Assembly: GCA_946894095.1 (NCBI GenBank)
Contig: OX335643.1
Span: forward strand, 7,365,036-7,429,035
Length of the DNA: 64,000 nucleotides
DNA from: Incurvaria masculella
Taxonomy: Eukaryota; Arthropoda; Insecta; Lepidoptera; Incurvariidae
Reading direction: 5' to 3'
Shown here: piece by piece, positions 21,601 through 27,159 of the stretch
How positions within the stretch are numbered: the first letter of the stretch is position 1
Layout of the letters: each line of letters starts with the position of its first letter
Notes under the pieces: model-generated
Told to the model about the DNA's origin: nothing
The model's database searches: none
Seen by the model: only the letters and a program-made list of their open reading frames with translations
Translations under genes and position numbers: made by a program

Positions 21601-23954
21601 CTAATTATTGTAAGCCATTATCTTCCTTAATAAATTCTGGATGTTTTTGCTTTTAAATTTTGTGTCAAATAGCACAAAAATAATAGAATACAGACAAAAT
21701 AAAAGCGTTCGATAATTAGGTGGGATTTTTTAACTCGTTCGGAATTACCCGATTTTACCTCATGAAGATTTTCTTTTTGCTTTCATTTCATTCAGTTTGA
21801 ATTTTCCAAAAAAACGAAAGCGCGCAGACACAGATATTTCTTACCTGATATTAGATATTAAATATCAATTTAATTGAAATAGCGGTTTCCAAATGATTAG
21901 TAAACGACGTTTGTATGGGGGACATAGCTTACGGGCCGTTCTTAAGGTGCCCGACTGTGCCCACGGGTTTTCGAACTTGGGGGGCTGCGAAATCCATGCC
22001 GGCCGGCCAGGTGCTTCTTCACACCATGGCCGCGGTCCGAATTGCGCTCAAACGCTGCCAGCGTGAATACAGTTGGTCCGAGTTGCACTGACAGTGCCCA
22101 GGGCCTCTATTATGAGTTACAAATCACTTATCGAAATATCGCTGAGCTTTTCGATTCTGCAGGTTTACACCATTGAATAGAGCTGGAATTTGGCCATGGA
22201 CATTTCGCCAACTCTATTCAATGGTCTAAACCTGCTGAATTAAGAGCTCAGCGAAATTTCTATAAGTGATTTGTAACTCATAACAAATAGAGGCTCTGAG
22301 CATGCCGTCAGAGTCTGAGCGCAATTCGGACCGCGGCCCATGTTTGAAGGACCCCAGGTTGTACTTTAGGGAAAATACCTCGTTCATTCCATAGTTTTCA
22401 GATACTATAGATAGAGGATTTAGAGGATCGGTGGGTTCTTATTTTTGGAATGTTGACTGTGAATATGTGCATTTTCTTCCCGTTCCGCGTTGAGCGAAGG
22501 TAGAAAGGGGACGGAGGTACAGCGTTATGCAGCTTCCTTTCCCGTCAGTGATCCTACCTATCGCATGGCGCACTTGTGTCGTGTCTCGTGCTTGATGTCG
22601 TGTCTCGTGCTTGATGTCGTGTCTCGCACTTGATGTCGTGTCTCGTGGGTTGCAGCGTGCAGCACGCCGCCGCCGCTGCCGCCGCGCCGCCGCCGCGACT
22701 CCACGCCCGCCCCGCCCACGCCGCACGCGCTGGTAACCTCATCATTATCACCGACATTTTTGGCCCTCGAGAACCAAATTTGAAAGCTTAGGGTGCCAAT
22801 TCTGGGTCCTTGAAAATAGTTTTATTTGAGATTACCATTTTTGGGTCCCAAACCAAATGTTTAATTTATGGGTGCCTTTTCTTGCTTGTGGGATTATTTC
22901 GAGCGTACCATTTTTGGCTCCCGAGAACCAAAAGGTTTTTTTTGATGGATACAATTTTTGCTACGGTCAATCAAATTTTTTTAGTTTAGGGTGCCATTTC
23001 TGGTTCCCGAGAACGTAACATTTTATAGTTATGGGGTAATTTCTGTCTCACGAGAACGAAACTGTCGGCTGTAGTGAAATCAGCAATGTCCTTTAGCCGC
23101 TCGACATAAGGATGGTCGTGGCACGACATCTAGTTACCACATGTGTGAGTCATCCATGCCCAGTTTCATATAAAAATGATGCCCATCTGACGTCCGTGTG
23201 TCGCGCAGCCGGCGGCGGCTCCCCCTCCCCCCCTGCCGCCGCGCCCCGCGCCCGCGCCCGCGCCCGAGCTGCTCCGCCCCGCGCACTCTACCATCCTTCA
23301 GCGGCGACACCACAACAGGTCCGTACGCGCTCCCCTACTTGTCATACTCGTGCGGCGTGTAAACGACCGCCAGTCATTTTTTTACCACGTAATATGTGAT
23401 GTAAAACCTATTTGAGGAATATGTTTTTTGACTTTGATTAAATTTATTAATTCAAGTAGAACTGTTCAAACACAAACTTCGCTAGATCAAGTGCGTCAAA
23501 CTTATTTCGACCTGAGCACTGCGTTAGTTTCCATTTTCTGTAAAAAAAAAATCCCATTTAAAAAAAATTACTAAATTAGGAAATGGAATTGGAGTTATTT
23601 GATGATACACTATGATCTTATTTTTACTTAGACCCAGCAATCATATTACATTAAAAATTCTAATCGGAAAGATTGTTTTCTTAAATCTTGACACGAACAA
23701 GCTATGATCTACAATATTTAGTTTGACGGCTTACCGCGTGTGTGAGGAGCAGGACGTCCTGCTCGACGTTTCGATATCGGTTTATGTCCCACTTAAGTTT
23801 TAAAATATTAAGCTATGATCTGTCTGGAGTTCTATTTGGATTTACTGTGGTGCCCGACTGTATATAATGTGCGTGTTGTGTGTACAGCGCGGCGCCGCGG
23901 CTGCCACCGAAACCGCCTCCACCGGCCGCCGTCACGCCGCCCTCGCAGACCTAG
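545..23954 (+). CDS. Sos: Son of sevenless (Ras guanine nucleotide exchange factor), C-terminal ~876 aa, 19 exons
   Basis: Sos loads GTP onto Ras at the membrane downstream of receptor tyrosine kinases, recruited by the SH3 domains of Drk/Grb2. Exons: 545-653, 1323-1479, 2221-2406, 2948-3043, 3365-3547, 4487-4649, 4791-4912, 6643-6762, 7235-7343, 8077-8196, 9331-9451, 10577-10786, 11514-11877, 12981-13138, 16922-17005, 18355-18431, 22656-22732, 23209-23318, 23888-23954. Every intron is GT-AG and all phases agree through to the TAG at 23952-23954. Seen in order: the end of the REM domain ([13 protein letters not shown]), the Cdc25 domain ([48 protein letters not shown]) and a Pro-rich tail with [25 protein letters not shown] and LPPKPPPP. 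These closely match SOS family sequences as I know them. The histone fold, DH, PH and start of REM lie to the left. Tail exons are very GC-rich against AT-rich introns. Identity is secure; the start is outside the window. Confidence 0.96.
1036..1262. repeat. GT/GGGTG-rich low-complexity tract in Sos intron
   Basis: A degenerate tract of GTGTGTG, GTGGGTG and AAGTGGGTG units in the intron before exon 2. It has no coding signal of its own. Confidence 0.6.
1323..1479 (+). CDS. Sos: Sos exon 2: end of REM (RasGEF-N) domain
   Basis: Reads [19 protein letters not shown] and then [14 protein letters not shown], the hallmark helical stretch of the Sos REM domain that buttresses the catalytic domain and holds the allosteric Ras site. 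Acceptor TGCAG, donor GTAAAT. It ends in phase 0. Confidence 0.95.
1500..1990 (+). mobile_element. Diverged tRNA-derived SINE
   Basis: Carries a B-box-like GTTCGATACC near 1550, a CATGAATACGAGCTCCTCC block and a GAGTTGGTACCATTGCATTG block shared with the full SINE at 15688-16099, and ends in an A-run at 1979-1987. Older and more diverged than that copy. Confidence 0.6.
2221..2406 (+). CDS. Sos: Sos exon 3: start of Cdc25 domain
   Basis: Contains [20 protein letters not shown], the start of the RasGEF catalytic domain. Two acceptors lie 6 bp apart (TAG at 2218-2220, CAG at 2224-2226) and both keep frame, giving or losing Thr-Gln at the exon start. I chose the upstream one without decisive evidence. 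The donor is GTGAGT. Confidence 0.94.
2430..2580 (-). mobile_element. Small LINE reverse transcriptase remnant in Sos intron 3
   Basis: Minus-strand translation reads [18 protein letters not shown], which matches the conserved reverse transcriptase block (GVPQGS-LGP) of non-LTR retrotransposons. It starts almost directly after the exon 3 donor. Only this block is recognisable. Confidence 0.5.
2948..3043 (+). CDS. Sos: Sos exon 4: Cdc25 domain
   Basis: Encodes 32 residues in phase 0/0: [16 protein letters not shown], then [13 protein letters not shown]. This matches the family helix that leads into the catalytic core. TTGCAG acceptor, GTGAGC donor. Confidence 0.95.
3365..3547 (+). CDS. Sos: Sos exon 5: Cdc25 catalytic core
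   Basis: Encodes 61 residues in phase 0/0, including [19 protein letters not shown] and [22 protein letters not shown] is a conserved RasGEF core motif. TGGCAG acceptor, GTCAGT donor. Confidence 0.96.
3705..3912 (+). repeat. Interspersed repeat family B, copy 1
   Basis: Shares GTGCTGAGGACCAA, CTCAGCGAGGCACCATA, TGAGGAAATGC and GTTCCGTATCCTGGCGGTG-like blocks in order with 11083-11332, and partly with 58340-58530 and 62030-62215. No coding content seen; class unknown. Confidence 0.65.
4060..4345 (-). mobile_element. LINE 3'-end remnant in Sos intron 5
   Basis: The segment around 4290-4345 (CATTCACTGCACTCGG, then GATTAGCCAGTT) is the reverse complement of 40130-40200, where AACTGGCTAATGATAAAATG precedes CCGAGTGCAGTG. 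Both look like the 3' end of the same retroelement. Confidence 0.45.
4487..4649 (+). CDS. Sos: Sos exon 6: Cdc25 catalytic core with PCVPF motif
   Basis: Encodes [16 protein letters not shown] and [29 protein letters not shown] is a conserved RasGEF block at the Ras interface. The exon ends in phase 1 at GTATGT, before the shortest intron of the gene in this window (141 bp). Confidence 0.96.
4791..4912 (+). CDS. Sos: Sos exon 7: Cdc25 helical-hairpin region
   Basis: Encodes [20 protein letters not shown] followed by NQPYCL, a block almost invariant among Sos proteins. GTCCCGCAG acceptor, GTGAGT donor. It ends in phase 0. Confidence 0.96.
5160..5625 (+). mobile_element. Decayed non-LTR retrotransposon reverse transcriptase fragment
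   Basis: Translation with frame breaks shows FCDLSKAF (5323), [12 protein letters not shown] (5491) and FADN (5585), in the order and spacing of the reverse transcriptase palm blocks; the catalytic FADD is mutated. It lies in Sos intron 7 in sense orientation. Confidence 0.75.
5661..5953 (+). repeat. 134-bp unit in direct duplication with a 25-bp spacer
   Basis: 5661-5794 and 5820-5953 are the same 134 bp except for one C/T difference (AACGAC against AATGAC), separated by 25 bp. Within each unit is a GTGTGTATGTGCC-rich core. Near identity implies a recent duplication. Confidence 0.9.
6069..6618. mobile_element. TTAA-flanked MITE, copy 1 (550 bp)
   Basis: Bounded by TTAA at 6069-6072 and 6615-6618, with terminal inverted repeats GGTGGCCCATCCCG and CGGGTTGGGCCATC. 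No coding capacity. An inverted copy of exactly the same length lies at 40760-41309. TTAA target duplication is the habit of piggyBac-type elements, but the termini do not start with CCC, so the superfamily is open. It ends 24 bp before Sos exon 8. Confidence 0.88.
6643..6762 (+). CDS. Sos: Sos exon 8: end of Cdc25 domain
   Basis: Encodes [20 protein letters not shown] and then SLKIEPRPP, the end of the catalytic domain. Only 24 bp separate its acceptor boundary from the end of a TTAA-flanked MITE (6069-6618), so the branch region must lie in or next to transposon sequence. Confidence 0.95.
7235..7343 (+). CDS. Sos: Sos exon 9: start of Pro-rich tail
   Basis: Encodes [20 protein letters not shown] followed by a His/Asp-rich stretch. 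Matches the YPLKSPGVRPS-like segment after the Cdc25 domain in animal Sos. It ends in phase 1 at GTGAGC. Confidence 0.93.
7462..7642. mobile_element. Fold-back MITE in Sos intron 9, related to 37500-37727
   Basis: Outer arms GGGTTACC...GGTAACACCC and inner arms around GTTAGTTGCATTTCGTACCATG / CATGGTACTATATGCAACTAA can pair. The inner arms and the GGTGAACAGGCAAG block recur at 37500-37727. Confidence 0.65.
7700..7865 (-). mobile_element. Diverged SINE fragment (antisense)
   Basis: GATGGATGGCTCTTACCAC, GTACGGCTACATCAAACTGC and CGACCATCTTTCATTTAATG follow the same order as the body of the SINE at 17832-18178. Confidence 0.55.
8077..8196 (+). CDS. Sos: Sos exon 10: linker in C-terminal tail
   Basis: Reads [20 protein letters not shown] and then [14 protein letters not shown], low-complexity and Ser-rich. 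Phases 1 in and 1 out fit both neighbours. Little is conserved here, so the assignment rests on splice phase, open frame and GC content. Confidence 0.88.
8286..8575 (+). mobile_element. GGAC-tract moth repeat, copy 1
   Basis: Runs from CCAAGTACGAGTCGGACTCG through GCGGCAAAATAAAGACACAC to a GGAC tandem tract, ending GGGTACGGAACCCTAAA. Copies lie at 17680-18277, 20455-20818 and 36725-36934. I know this as a very common lepidopteran interspersed repeat; its class is uncertain. Confidence 0.85.
9331..9451 (+). CDS. Sos: Sos exon 11: C-terminal tail
   Basis: Reads [20 protein letters not shown] and then [12 protein letters not shown]. Acceptor GTCGTCAG; it ends in phase 2 at GTTTGA. Supported by phase continuity and sharply higher GC than the flanks. 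Confidence 0.88.
9500..9750. mobile_element. Fold-back repeat in Sos intron 11
   Basis: CTCTAAAAAGAAGAAAATAA near 9519 is matched in reverse complement by TTATTTTCTTCTTTTTAGAG near 9718, giving arms of about 35 bp around a 180-bp loop. Confidence 0.65.
10577..10786 (+). CDS. Sos: Sos exon 12: Ser/Pro-rich tail
   Basis: Encodes 70 Ser/Pro-rich residues, including [20 protein letters not shown] and [15 protein letters not shown], with several Ser-Pro sites of the kind MAP kinase modifies in Sos feedback (family knowledge, not shown here). Phase 2 in and out fits its neighbours. GTGAGC donor. Confidence 0.9.
10896..10961. repeat. Two consecutive perfect hairpins
   Basis: CACTGGGCTA (10896-10905) pairs with TAGCCCAGTG (10912-10921) over a 6-base loop. 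AAGCTGGGTGAA (10932-10943) pairs with TTCACCCAGCTT (10950-10961) over another 6-base loop. They lie in Sos intron 12, 110 bp after the exon 12 donor. Role unknown. Confidence 0.85.
11083..11332 (+). repeat. Interspersed repeat family B, copy 2
   Basis: The longest copy of the family in the Sos part of the window. GCTGTGCTGAGGACCAAAGG, GTGAGGCACCATA, ATCGCTGAGCTATCAAAAG and GAGGAAATGCTACCGCCGGC recur at 3705-3912, 58340-58530 and 62030-62215. Confidence 0.7.
11514..11877 (+). CDS. Sos: Sos exon 13: longest tail exon, with repeated KPPALSPRN
   Basis: Encodes 121 residues: [20 protein letters not shown], then two exact copies of KPPALSPRN about 49 residues apart flanking a Gly-rich segment. The motif carries a Ser-Pro site and a Pro-x-x-Pro-like core. 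It ends in phase 0 at GTTAGC. GC-rich throughout. Confidence 0.92.
11928..12087. repeat. 58-bp tandem repeat, 2.8 copies
   Basis: Units 11928-11985, 11986-12043 and 12044-12087 share AAGATTTTGGCGCAAAAATC, GGCGAAAGAAG and GATATTGACC. It begins 50 bp after the exon 13 donor. Noncoding. Confidence 0.85.
12107..12836 (+). mobile_element. LINE 3' fragment (reverse transcriptase C-terminus) between inverted tails
   Basis: The plus strand reads [20 protein letters not shown] and [12 protein letters not shown]; in another frame [19 protein letters not shown], the usual end of Jockey/CR1-type reverse transcriptase ORFs. Frameshifts are present. A ~50-bp GATAGGCTAGCAGC...GATGCGCCTATA block at 12121-12160 is repeated inverted at 12788-12830, as if tails of two opposed LINE copies flank the piece. 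Confidence 0.78.
12981..13138 (+). CDS. Sos: Sos exon 14: first SH3-binding motif
   Basis: Begins [11 protein letters not shown], a Grb2/Drk-type Pro-x-x-Pro-x-Arg site equivalent to the first SH3 motif of SOS proteins, then an Ala/Pro-rich stretch including [13 protein letters not shown]. Acceptor CGGCAG; it ends in phase 2 at GTGAGT. Confidence 0.92.
13759..13985 (-). mobile_element. Diverged partial copy of the TTAA-flanked MITE
   Basis: TAAGAGGGCCATTCCTGACG, ATTGCACTCTGGCACC, GTGATGAGGAAG and GACAATGTGCATAGTGTGTG align in order with one end of the MITE at 40760-41309. Confidence 0.65.
14190..14310 (+). mobile_element. LINE C-terminal fragment
   Basis: Reads [15 protein letters not shown] and then [13 protein letters not shown], resembling the end of non-LTR retrotransposon ORFs (VW-N-LP-EV). 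A single short open block. Confidence 0.5.
14370..14612 (-). mobile_element. tRNA-derived SINE, antisense
   Basis: Contains CCTACCACCTAGTAGGGGAAG, GTTTTACATGGATTCC and, near the tRNA-like end, GAATCGAACCC (B box in reverse) followed by GAGTTACGAGCCGC. Same family as 15688-16099. Confidence 0.75.
15265..15440 (+). mobile_element. SINE body fragment
   Basis: CCGCCCGGCTTGGCACCATC, GATGGTCAAAGCGGCAATAA and TGTCCATATTTTCCATCC match the SINE body at 15890-15960. The tRNA-like head is missing. Confidence 0.6.
15688..16099 (+). mobile_element. Full-length tRNA-derived SINE
   Basis: The head has a polymerase III A box TAGCCTAGTGG (15697-15707) and B box GGTTCAATACC (15740-15750), spaced as in a tRNA gene. 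The body runs to a poly-A tail at 16085-16099. Best preserved of about ten family copies in the window; the copy at 17832-18178 is nearly the same in reverse. Confidence 0.88.
16530..16640 (+). mobile_element. LINE C-terminal fragment
   Basis: Reads [18 protein letters not shown], the same ORF end seen at 12107-12836, then decays. Confidence 0.5.
16737..16872. mobile_element. Small fold-back MITE, copy 1
   Basis: Arms CCTGTTTTCACCACC and GGTGGTGGCAACGGGCG pair imperfectly; the core holds AGTAACTTTCGGTTACATGG. Copies at 47856-47994 and 47586-47699 lie inside the Ig/SH3 gene. Confidence 0.75.
16922..17005 (+). CDS. Sos: Sos exon 15: Pro-rich tail
   Basis: A short exon reading [20 protein letters not shown]. 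Phases 2/2 fit exons 14 and 16. It lies after a 3.8-kb intron packed with repeats. GCGTCACAG acceptor, GTACAC donor. Confidence 0.88.
17680..18277 (+). mobile_element. GGAC-tract moth repeat, copy 2, split by a SINE
   Basis: The left part (17680-17831) and right part (18179-18277) join into one repeat like 8286-8575. The SINE at 17832-18178 sits between CTGCCTACC and ATGAGATACAGCCC, so the SINE came later. Confidence 0.85.
17832..18178 (-). mobile_element. tRNA-derived SINE, antisense, nested
   Basis: Poly-T at 17832-17845 (the tail in reverse), then the body, then GTATTGAACCCGGGTCTCTG and CCACTAGGCTACGAGCCGC (B and A boxes reversed). Inserted into the GGAC-tract repeat. Confidence 0.86.
18355..18431 (+). 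CDS. Sos: Sos exon 16: Pro-rich tail
   Basis: Reads [20 protein letters not shown] and then LTPHH, which resembles the GNAFFPNSPSP...PPPP segment of animal SOS. It ends in phase 1 at GTCAGT. Confidence 0.91.
18535..18612. repeat. hAT-like terminal sequence remnant
   Basis: CAGCGTTTCTTAAACTGGGG followed by CCCATAGACCCC resembles the CAGNGNTTCTYAA termini of hAT-type elements. A second similar end lies at 26808. No partner terminus was identified. Confidence 0.35.
18833..19275 (+). mobile_element. LINE 3' end with reverse transcriptase C-terminal frame
   Basis: An open frame of about 85 codons ends at TAG 19093-19095 and reads [20 protein letters not shown] and then [14 protein letters not shown], a typical Jockey-like ORF end. 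It is followed by a 3' UTR and an A-rich TAAA tail near 19250-19275. Confidence 0.72.
19956..20220. mobile_element. Fold-back MITE nested in the 2.36-kb element
   Basis: Arms of about 60 bp: TTTAGATTTTCACT...TTTTTACGGATAAACAG pairs with CTGTTTATCCGTAAAT...AGTGAACATCTAAAG. The core has AACGTTTCGTCTACTACGCT, a block also found near 35840 and 36160. Confidence 0.75.
20455..20818 (-). mobile_element. GTCC-tract moth repeat, copy 3, full length
   Basis: The complete element in reverse: GGGTTCCGTCCCCAAAGGGT, a GTCC tandem tract of about 17 units (20512-20580), GCCGCTATAACAACAAATAG, then GAGTCCGACTCGCACTTGGC and GGTTTTTTTT. Longest tract in the family here. Confidence 0.88.
22025..22342. mobile_element. 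Nested fold-back element before Sos exon 17
   Basis: Outer arms GCCGCGGTCCGAATTGCGCT (from 22029) and AGCGCAATTCGGACCGCGGC (to 22337) are perfect reverse complements. Inner arms (22103-22160 and 22240-22294) contain GAGTTACAAATCACTTAT / ATAAGTGATTTGTAACTC. It can fold into one long hairpin. Confidence 0.82.
22420..22520 (-). mobile_element. LINE fragment similar to 40387-40662
   Basis: GGTTCTTATTTTTGGAATG and GTGCATTTTCTTCCCG match GTTTCTTATTTTTGGATCG and GTGCATTTCC at 40590-40640, part of a LINE ORF end. Confidence 0.4.
22656..22732 (+). CDS. Sos: Sos exon 17: SH3-binding motif [10 protein letters not shown]
   Basis: Reads [20 protein letters not shown], the family VPPPVPPRRR-type SH3 ligand. 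Two AGs lie close together (22655 and 22662); only the first keeps this frame. It follows a 4.2-kb intron, the longest in the window, and ends in phase 0 at GTAACC. Confidence 0.93.
23209..23318 (+). CDS. Sos: Sos exon 18: SH3-binding motif PPPPLPPRP
   Basis: Reads [20 protein letters not shown] and then [16 protein letters not shown], a third Pro-rich SH3 ligand. GCGCAG acceptor; it ends in phase 2 at GTCCGT. Confidence 0.92.
23888..23954 (+). CDS. Sos: Sos last exon: LPPKPPPP and stop
   Basis: Reads [20 protein letters not shown] and then QT, followed by TAG at 23952-23954. LPPKPP is a fourth SH3-type motif. GTGTACAG acceptor. The stop is followed at once by a CAA-repeat tract in the 3' UTR. 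Confidence 0.92.
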
Positions 23955-23961
23955 TCACCGC

Positions 23962-23992
23962 CACAACAACAACAACACACAACAACAACAAT
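23962..23992 (+). repeat. CAA microsatellite in 3' UTR
   Basis: A run of CAACAACAACAACACACAAC-type units starting 8 bp after the Sos stop codon. Interrupted once. Confidence 0.85.
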
Positions 23993-25863
23993 TTTAACAA
24001 CAGCAGCGCCAGTGAGCAGAGTTGAGTTCCAATGTGTACAGACTGTTTTAAGGGCAGTCCCTAAATTATTGTAAAAAAAAAATGGGATGCACCGAACAAT
24101 GTTGAATCACGCTTTTATGGCGTAGTCCAAATTACGCTCACAGCGAACACAGATTTAAGGGAAGCCGGTCCAAATTGTTTTGCGCACATGGCTGTCCGCA
24201 ATGCTTATGACTGCTGTGAGCGCAAACCAAAAATATAACTAATTTCAAACTGACCCACCCACGTGGAGCTACTGCGCGGTCCGATTTGAATTGTCAACGT
24301 TTACAATGCTCACGTCGAACACAAACATCCTGATTCAGGTTGCACTCTCCAAGCTGTCAGCATTACAAACGATTCGGATAGTTCGTGCGAGCGCTTACGG
24401 GAACAAAAAAAAACAAACATGGAACAAATTAAATTACTTCAAACTGTTCCCCTCAAAGTTGAATTGAAACCATTCCGCTAAACTGAACTTGACCGACACC
24501 TGAGAGACATTTAATGGTTTGTGAAAAAACTCAGTCGAAAGACGACATAACAATATAGGATGTCGAGATGTGACACTGACAGTTGTTAATACAGTTCCCT
24601 ACAAAGCGTAAGCACTGTGGACTGCATTAAGTGACGTAACAATGACGTCATATAGTTCACGGCACGCCATTTCAGCGTGAATTGGACCAGTAGAGAACGC
24701 GATATCGGTAGCGTTACCTCAAACCAGACTGAGAACTGTCAGATTTGACAGTTGTTTGACAGCGCTCATACTGCAGTGCGTCATTATAGAAATCATATCA
24801 TTGACAGGACGACGTGCACTTTGAGTGTTATTTGGACCAGCTGTTAGTGTAATTCGGACCAAGCCCTTAACGTGCTAACGTATCGCAGATTTTATGTTGT
24901 CTATCTTTAATGCACCAAAGCCCGGTTTGTGCAAACTACAAAAAAAGTTAAACATTCAAATAATTAAAAGTTATAAAAACACACTCTGTGAGTTTCAGTC
25001 CATCAAAACATTGTTAGGCTGTATGCGTTGAACTCAGAACGATACTTAGTATTTAGATATTGTGCAATATTTTGTACATTGTGCTTCCGCAAACCTGACA
25101 TTGTATATAATTACATTTATTGATAGAAAGTTTACGTTCCATGTTCGTACTATGAGTTATAAAAATGATCTCTTGTTTTTTAGTGAGTTTGACTGACGTG
25201 TGCGGTTCCCCTGAATTAAATTTCGTAAGACCTTTTCGTTCCCGCCACGATGGGACGTTTTCCAAAATATCTACGCAAAAATAATATTAATATTTTATTT
25301 AGATTTTATCAGTTTAGTTATGTATGATGTAACAGTGGTCACAGAAGGGTTAATACAAACAGTAAAACTTGAAATTTTACTGTTTTTTTAACTTAGAAAA
25401 TGTTTTAGATTTCATCAAATTTCAAATCAAAGTGACCGATAAAACAGGCTGACGGTGGGAAAGCAGGTGGCATTTACACGGGCCTGGCTAGCGGCGAGCT
25501 AGCGTCCAGAATGGACGGAAGAGGGCAGTGACTGCTGTGACACCTTTTATTGCTAAATCATCATCATTCAAAACAATATTTCGACATTCATATATTTGTT
25601 TATTTAATTTCATATTAAGATTTTTTAAGTAATGGATGAAATATGGAAAATGACCTTTTATTGGAGTAATGATTTTTAAACATGGTATCCCTTTTTGAAA
25701 GGGCCATACCATTATGAAACTTTAATGTTTGACATGTCAAATACATTTATTTACTTGATGGAATTAAATAAAAATTGATGAAGGAATGTGGCTTGATATA
25801 ATTATTCCGTAAAACCAATGTATTATTGTATGTATTGATAGTGAAATATGATATTTTTGTTAC

Positions 25864-25869
25864 AATAAA
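25864..25869 (+). promoter_or_regulatory. Sos: Candidate Sos polyadenylation signal AATAAA
   Basis: Canonical hexamer in TTACAATAAAGACT, about 1.9 kb after the stop. Other AATAAA hexamers nearby make the choice uncertain. Confidence 0.35.
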
Positions 25870-25889
25870 GACTATTTATGAAAGAAAGT

Positions 25890-27157
25890 CTAGAAATAGT
25901 AATAATAATAGTTTAACGTTTTATAGTTCAAAGATAGCTGAAAGTTATCAAATAGTTTAAAAATGTGGATCTATATCCATACCTTATACTAAGCATTTAT
26001 AGAACATAACATAAAAGATCCAAGTATAAGAGATGACTTTGCCATACCTCTACGTACAATGTGTTATTATTATTAATAATTAAATTTGAGTTAAGCACAA
26101 TATGTATAAATCAAATTGTAAAAAAAATGTGTGCAAAACTAATGTTTTATATTTACACGGTGGGAAAATATATGTGACTGTACAAAAATAGTTTTCGTTT
26201 TAGTGATGCATGTATTATCTATGTTTAAGAAAGTTGTATGATACAAAAAAAAGATAATTAACGTCGTAATAAGTAAGGTTTATAATATCTAAAGATTTAA
26301 ATATTGAAAATAAATCATATTATACGGCTTGTTCAAATTATGTGAGGTGAATGCAACAAAACTATATTACAAATATAAATATGTAAATAGACAGTTACAC
26401 ATTTTTGTTTATTAAATGTTGGTCAGCTGTATAGTCGCTTTTGGCAAGAATAACTATCGTGTATATATAAACTTTATATGTTACTGTGACATTAAAATCG
26501 TTTTCAAACAAATCTAAAATTCGATAGGATACGTACGTATTAAACTGCTCCAACTATACCGCGGTCATGGAATGTTTGCCAATTTGATATCTGTCAGATT
26601 TCATACCCTGCATTCCGAATTGCTTGCATGGCACTCACGATACGCGTTTGCGATTGTCCTAATTAGTACCTTTGTGAACGTTATCAAGACATGGGTGGCG
26701 TCACTTGAAACCGAACACGGACCGTACAAGGCGCGGTTGTTATTCAGTGGTTATTTGGTCGCGTGAATTTGTGTCCCAAAACCAAGATCGCGTAGTCCAT
26801 TTAGATCAGCGTTTGTGAACCTTTTTGTAGTCATGGAACCCTTGCAAATTTATAAAATATGGCAGGCCCCTTCCGACGTTAATTTTAGGTTAAGACAAGG
26901 AGGCATTTTGAAAAAAAGGAAAAACAAAGATACCCCTACCTTTTCAACTCGGTCACAAATGGTATTTATTGTCATCATATAAAACATGAACCCTTAGTTT
27001 CAGAAAACCTGAGTTAGACGATACCATAAATTAAAGAGGAAGGAATAGAATGCTAATGTCATACCAGTGTTGAATAGTGATAATAAAAGTCTACAGAAGG
27101 CGTTTCAATTCACATTTCAGAAGACATTCAATACAAACAAACGAATTATCAATGATA
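25890..27157. other. AT-rich intergenic DNA
   Basis: No gene seen. From 26808 (CAGCGTTTGTGAACC, then CATGGAACCCTT) there is a hAT-like terminus followed by AT-rich sequence. The rest shows nothing I can name. Confidence 0.5.
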
Positions 27158-27159
27158 TA

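Larger units (their letters stand above)
19398..21760. mobile_element. 2.36-kb non-autonomous element with AATTCCGAAC subterminal repeats
   Basis: Termini AGGTAAACTGGGGTAATTCC (19398) and GGAATTACCCGATTTTACCT (ending 21760) are inverted repeats of about 25 bp. The motif TAATTCCGAAC or its complement recurs at about 19410, 19600, 19622, 19650, 20943, 21315 and 21738. No transposase ORF. It carries nested inserts at 19956-20220 and 20455-20818 and fills most of Sos intron 16. Confidence 0.75.
23955..25885 (+). other. Sos: Probable Sos 3' UTR
   Basis: Follows the Sos stop. Contains a CAA-rich tract (23963-23991) and AT-rich sequence without coding frames. AATAAA-like signals occur at 25764 and 25864; I cannot tell which is used, so the right end is only a guess. 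Confidence 0.4.
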
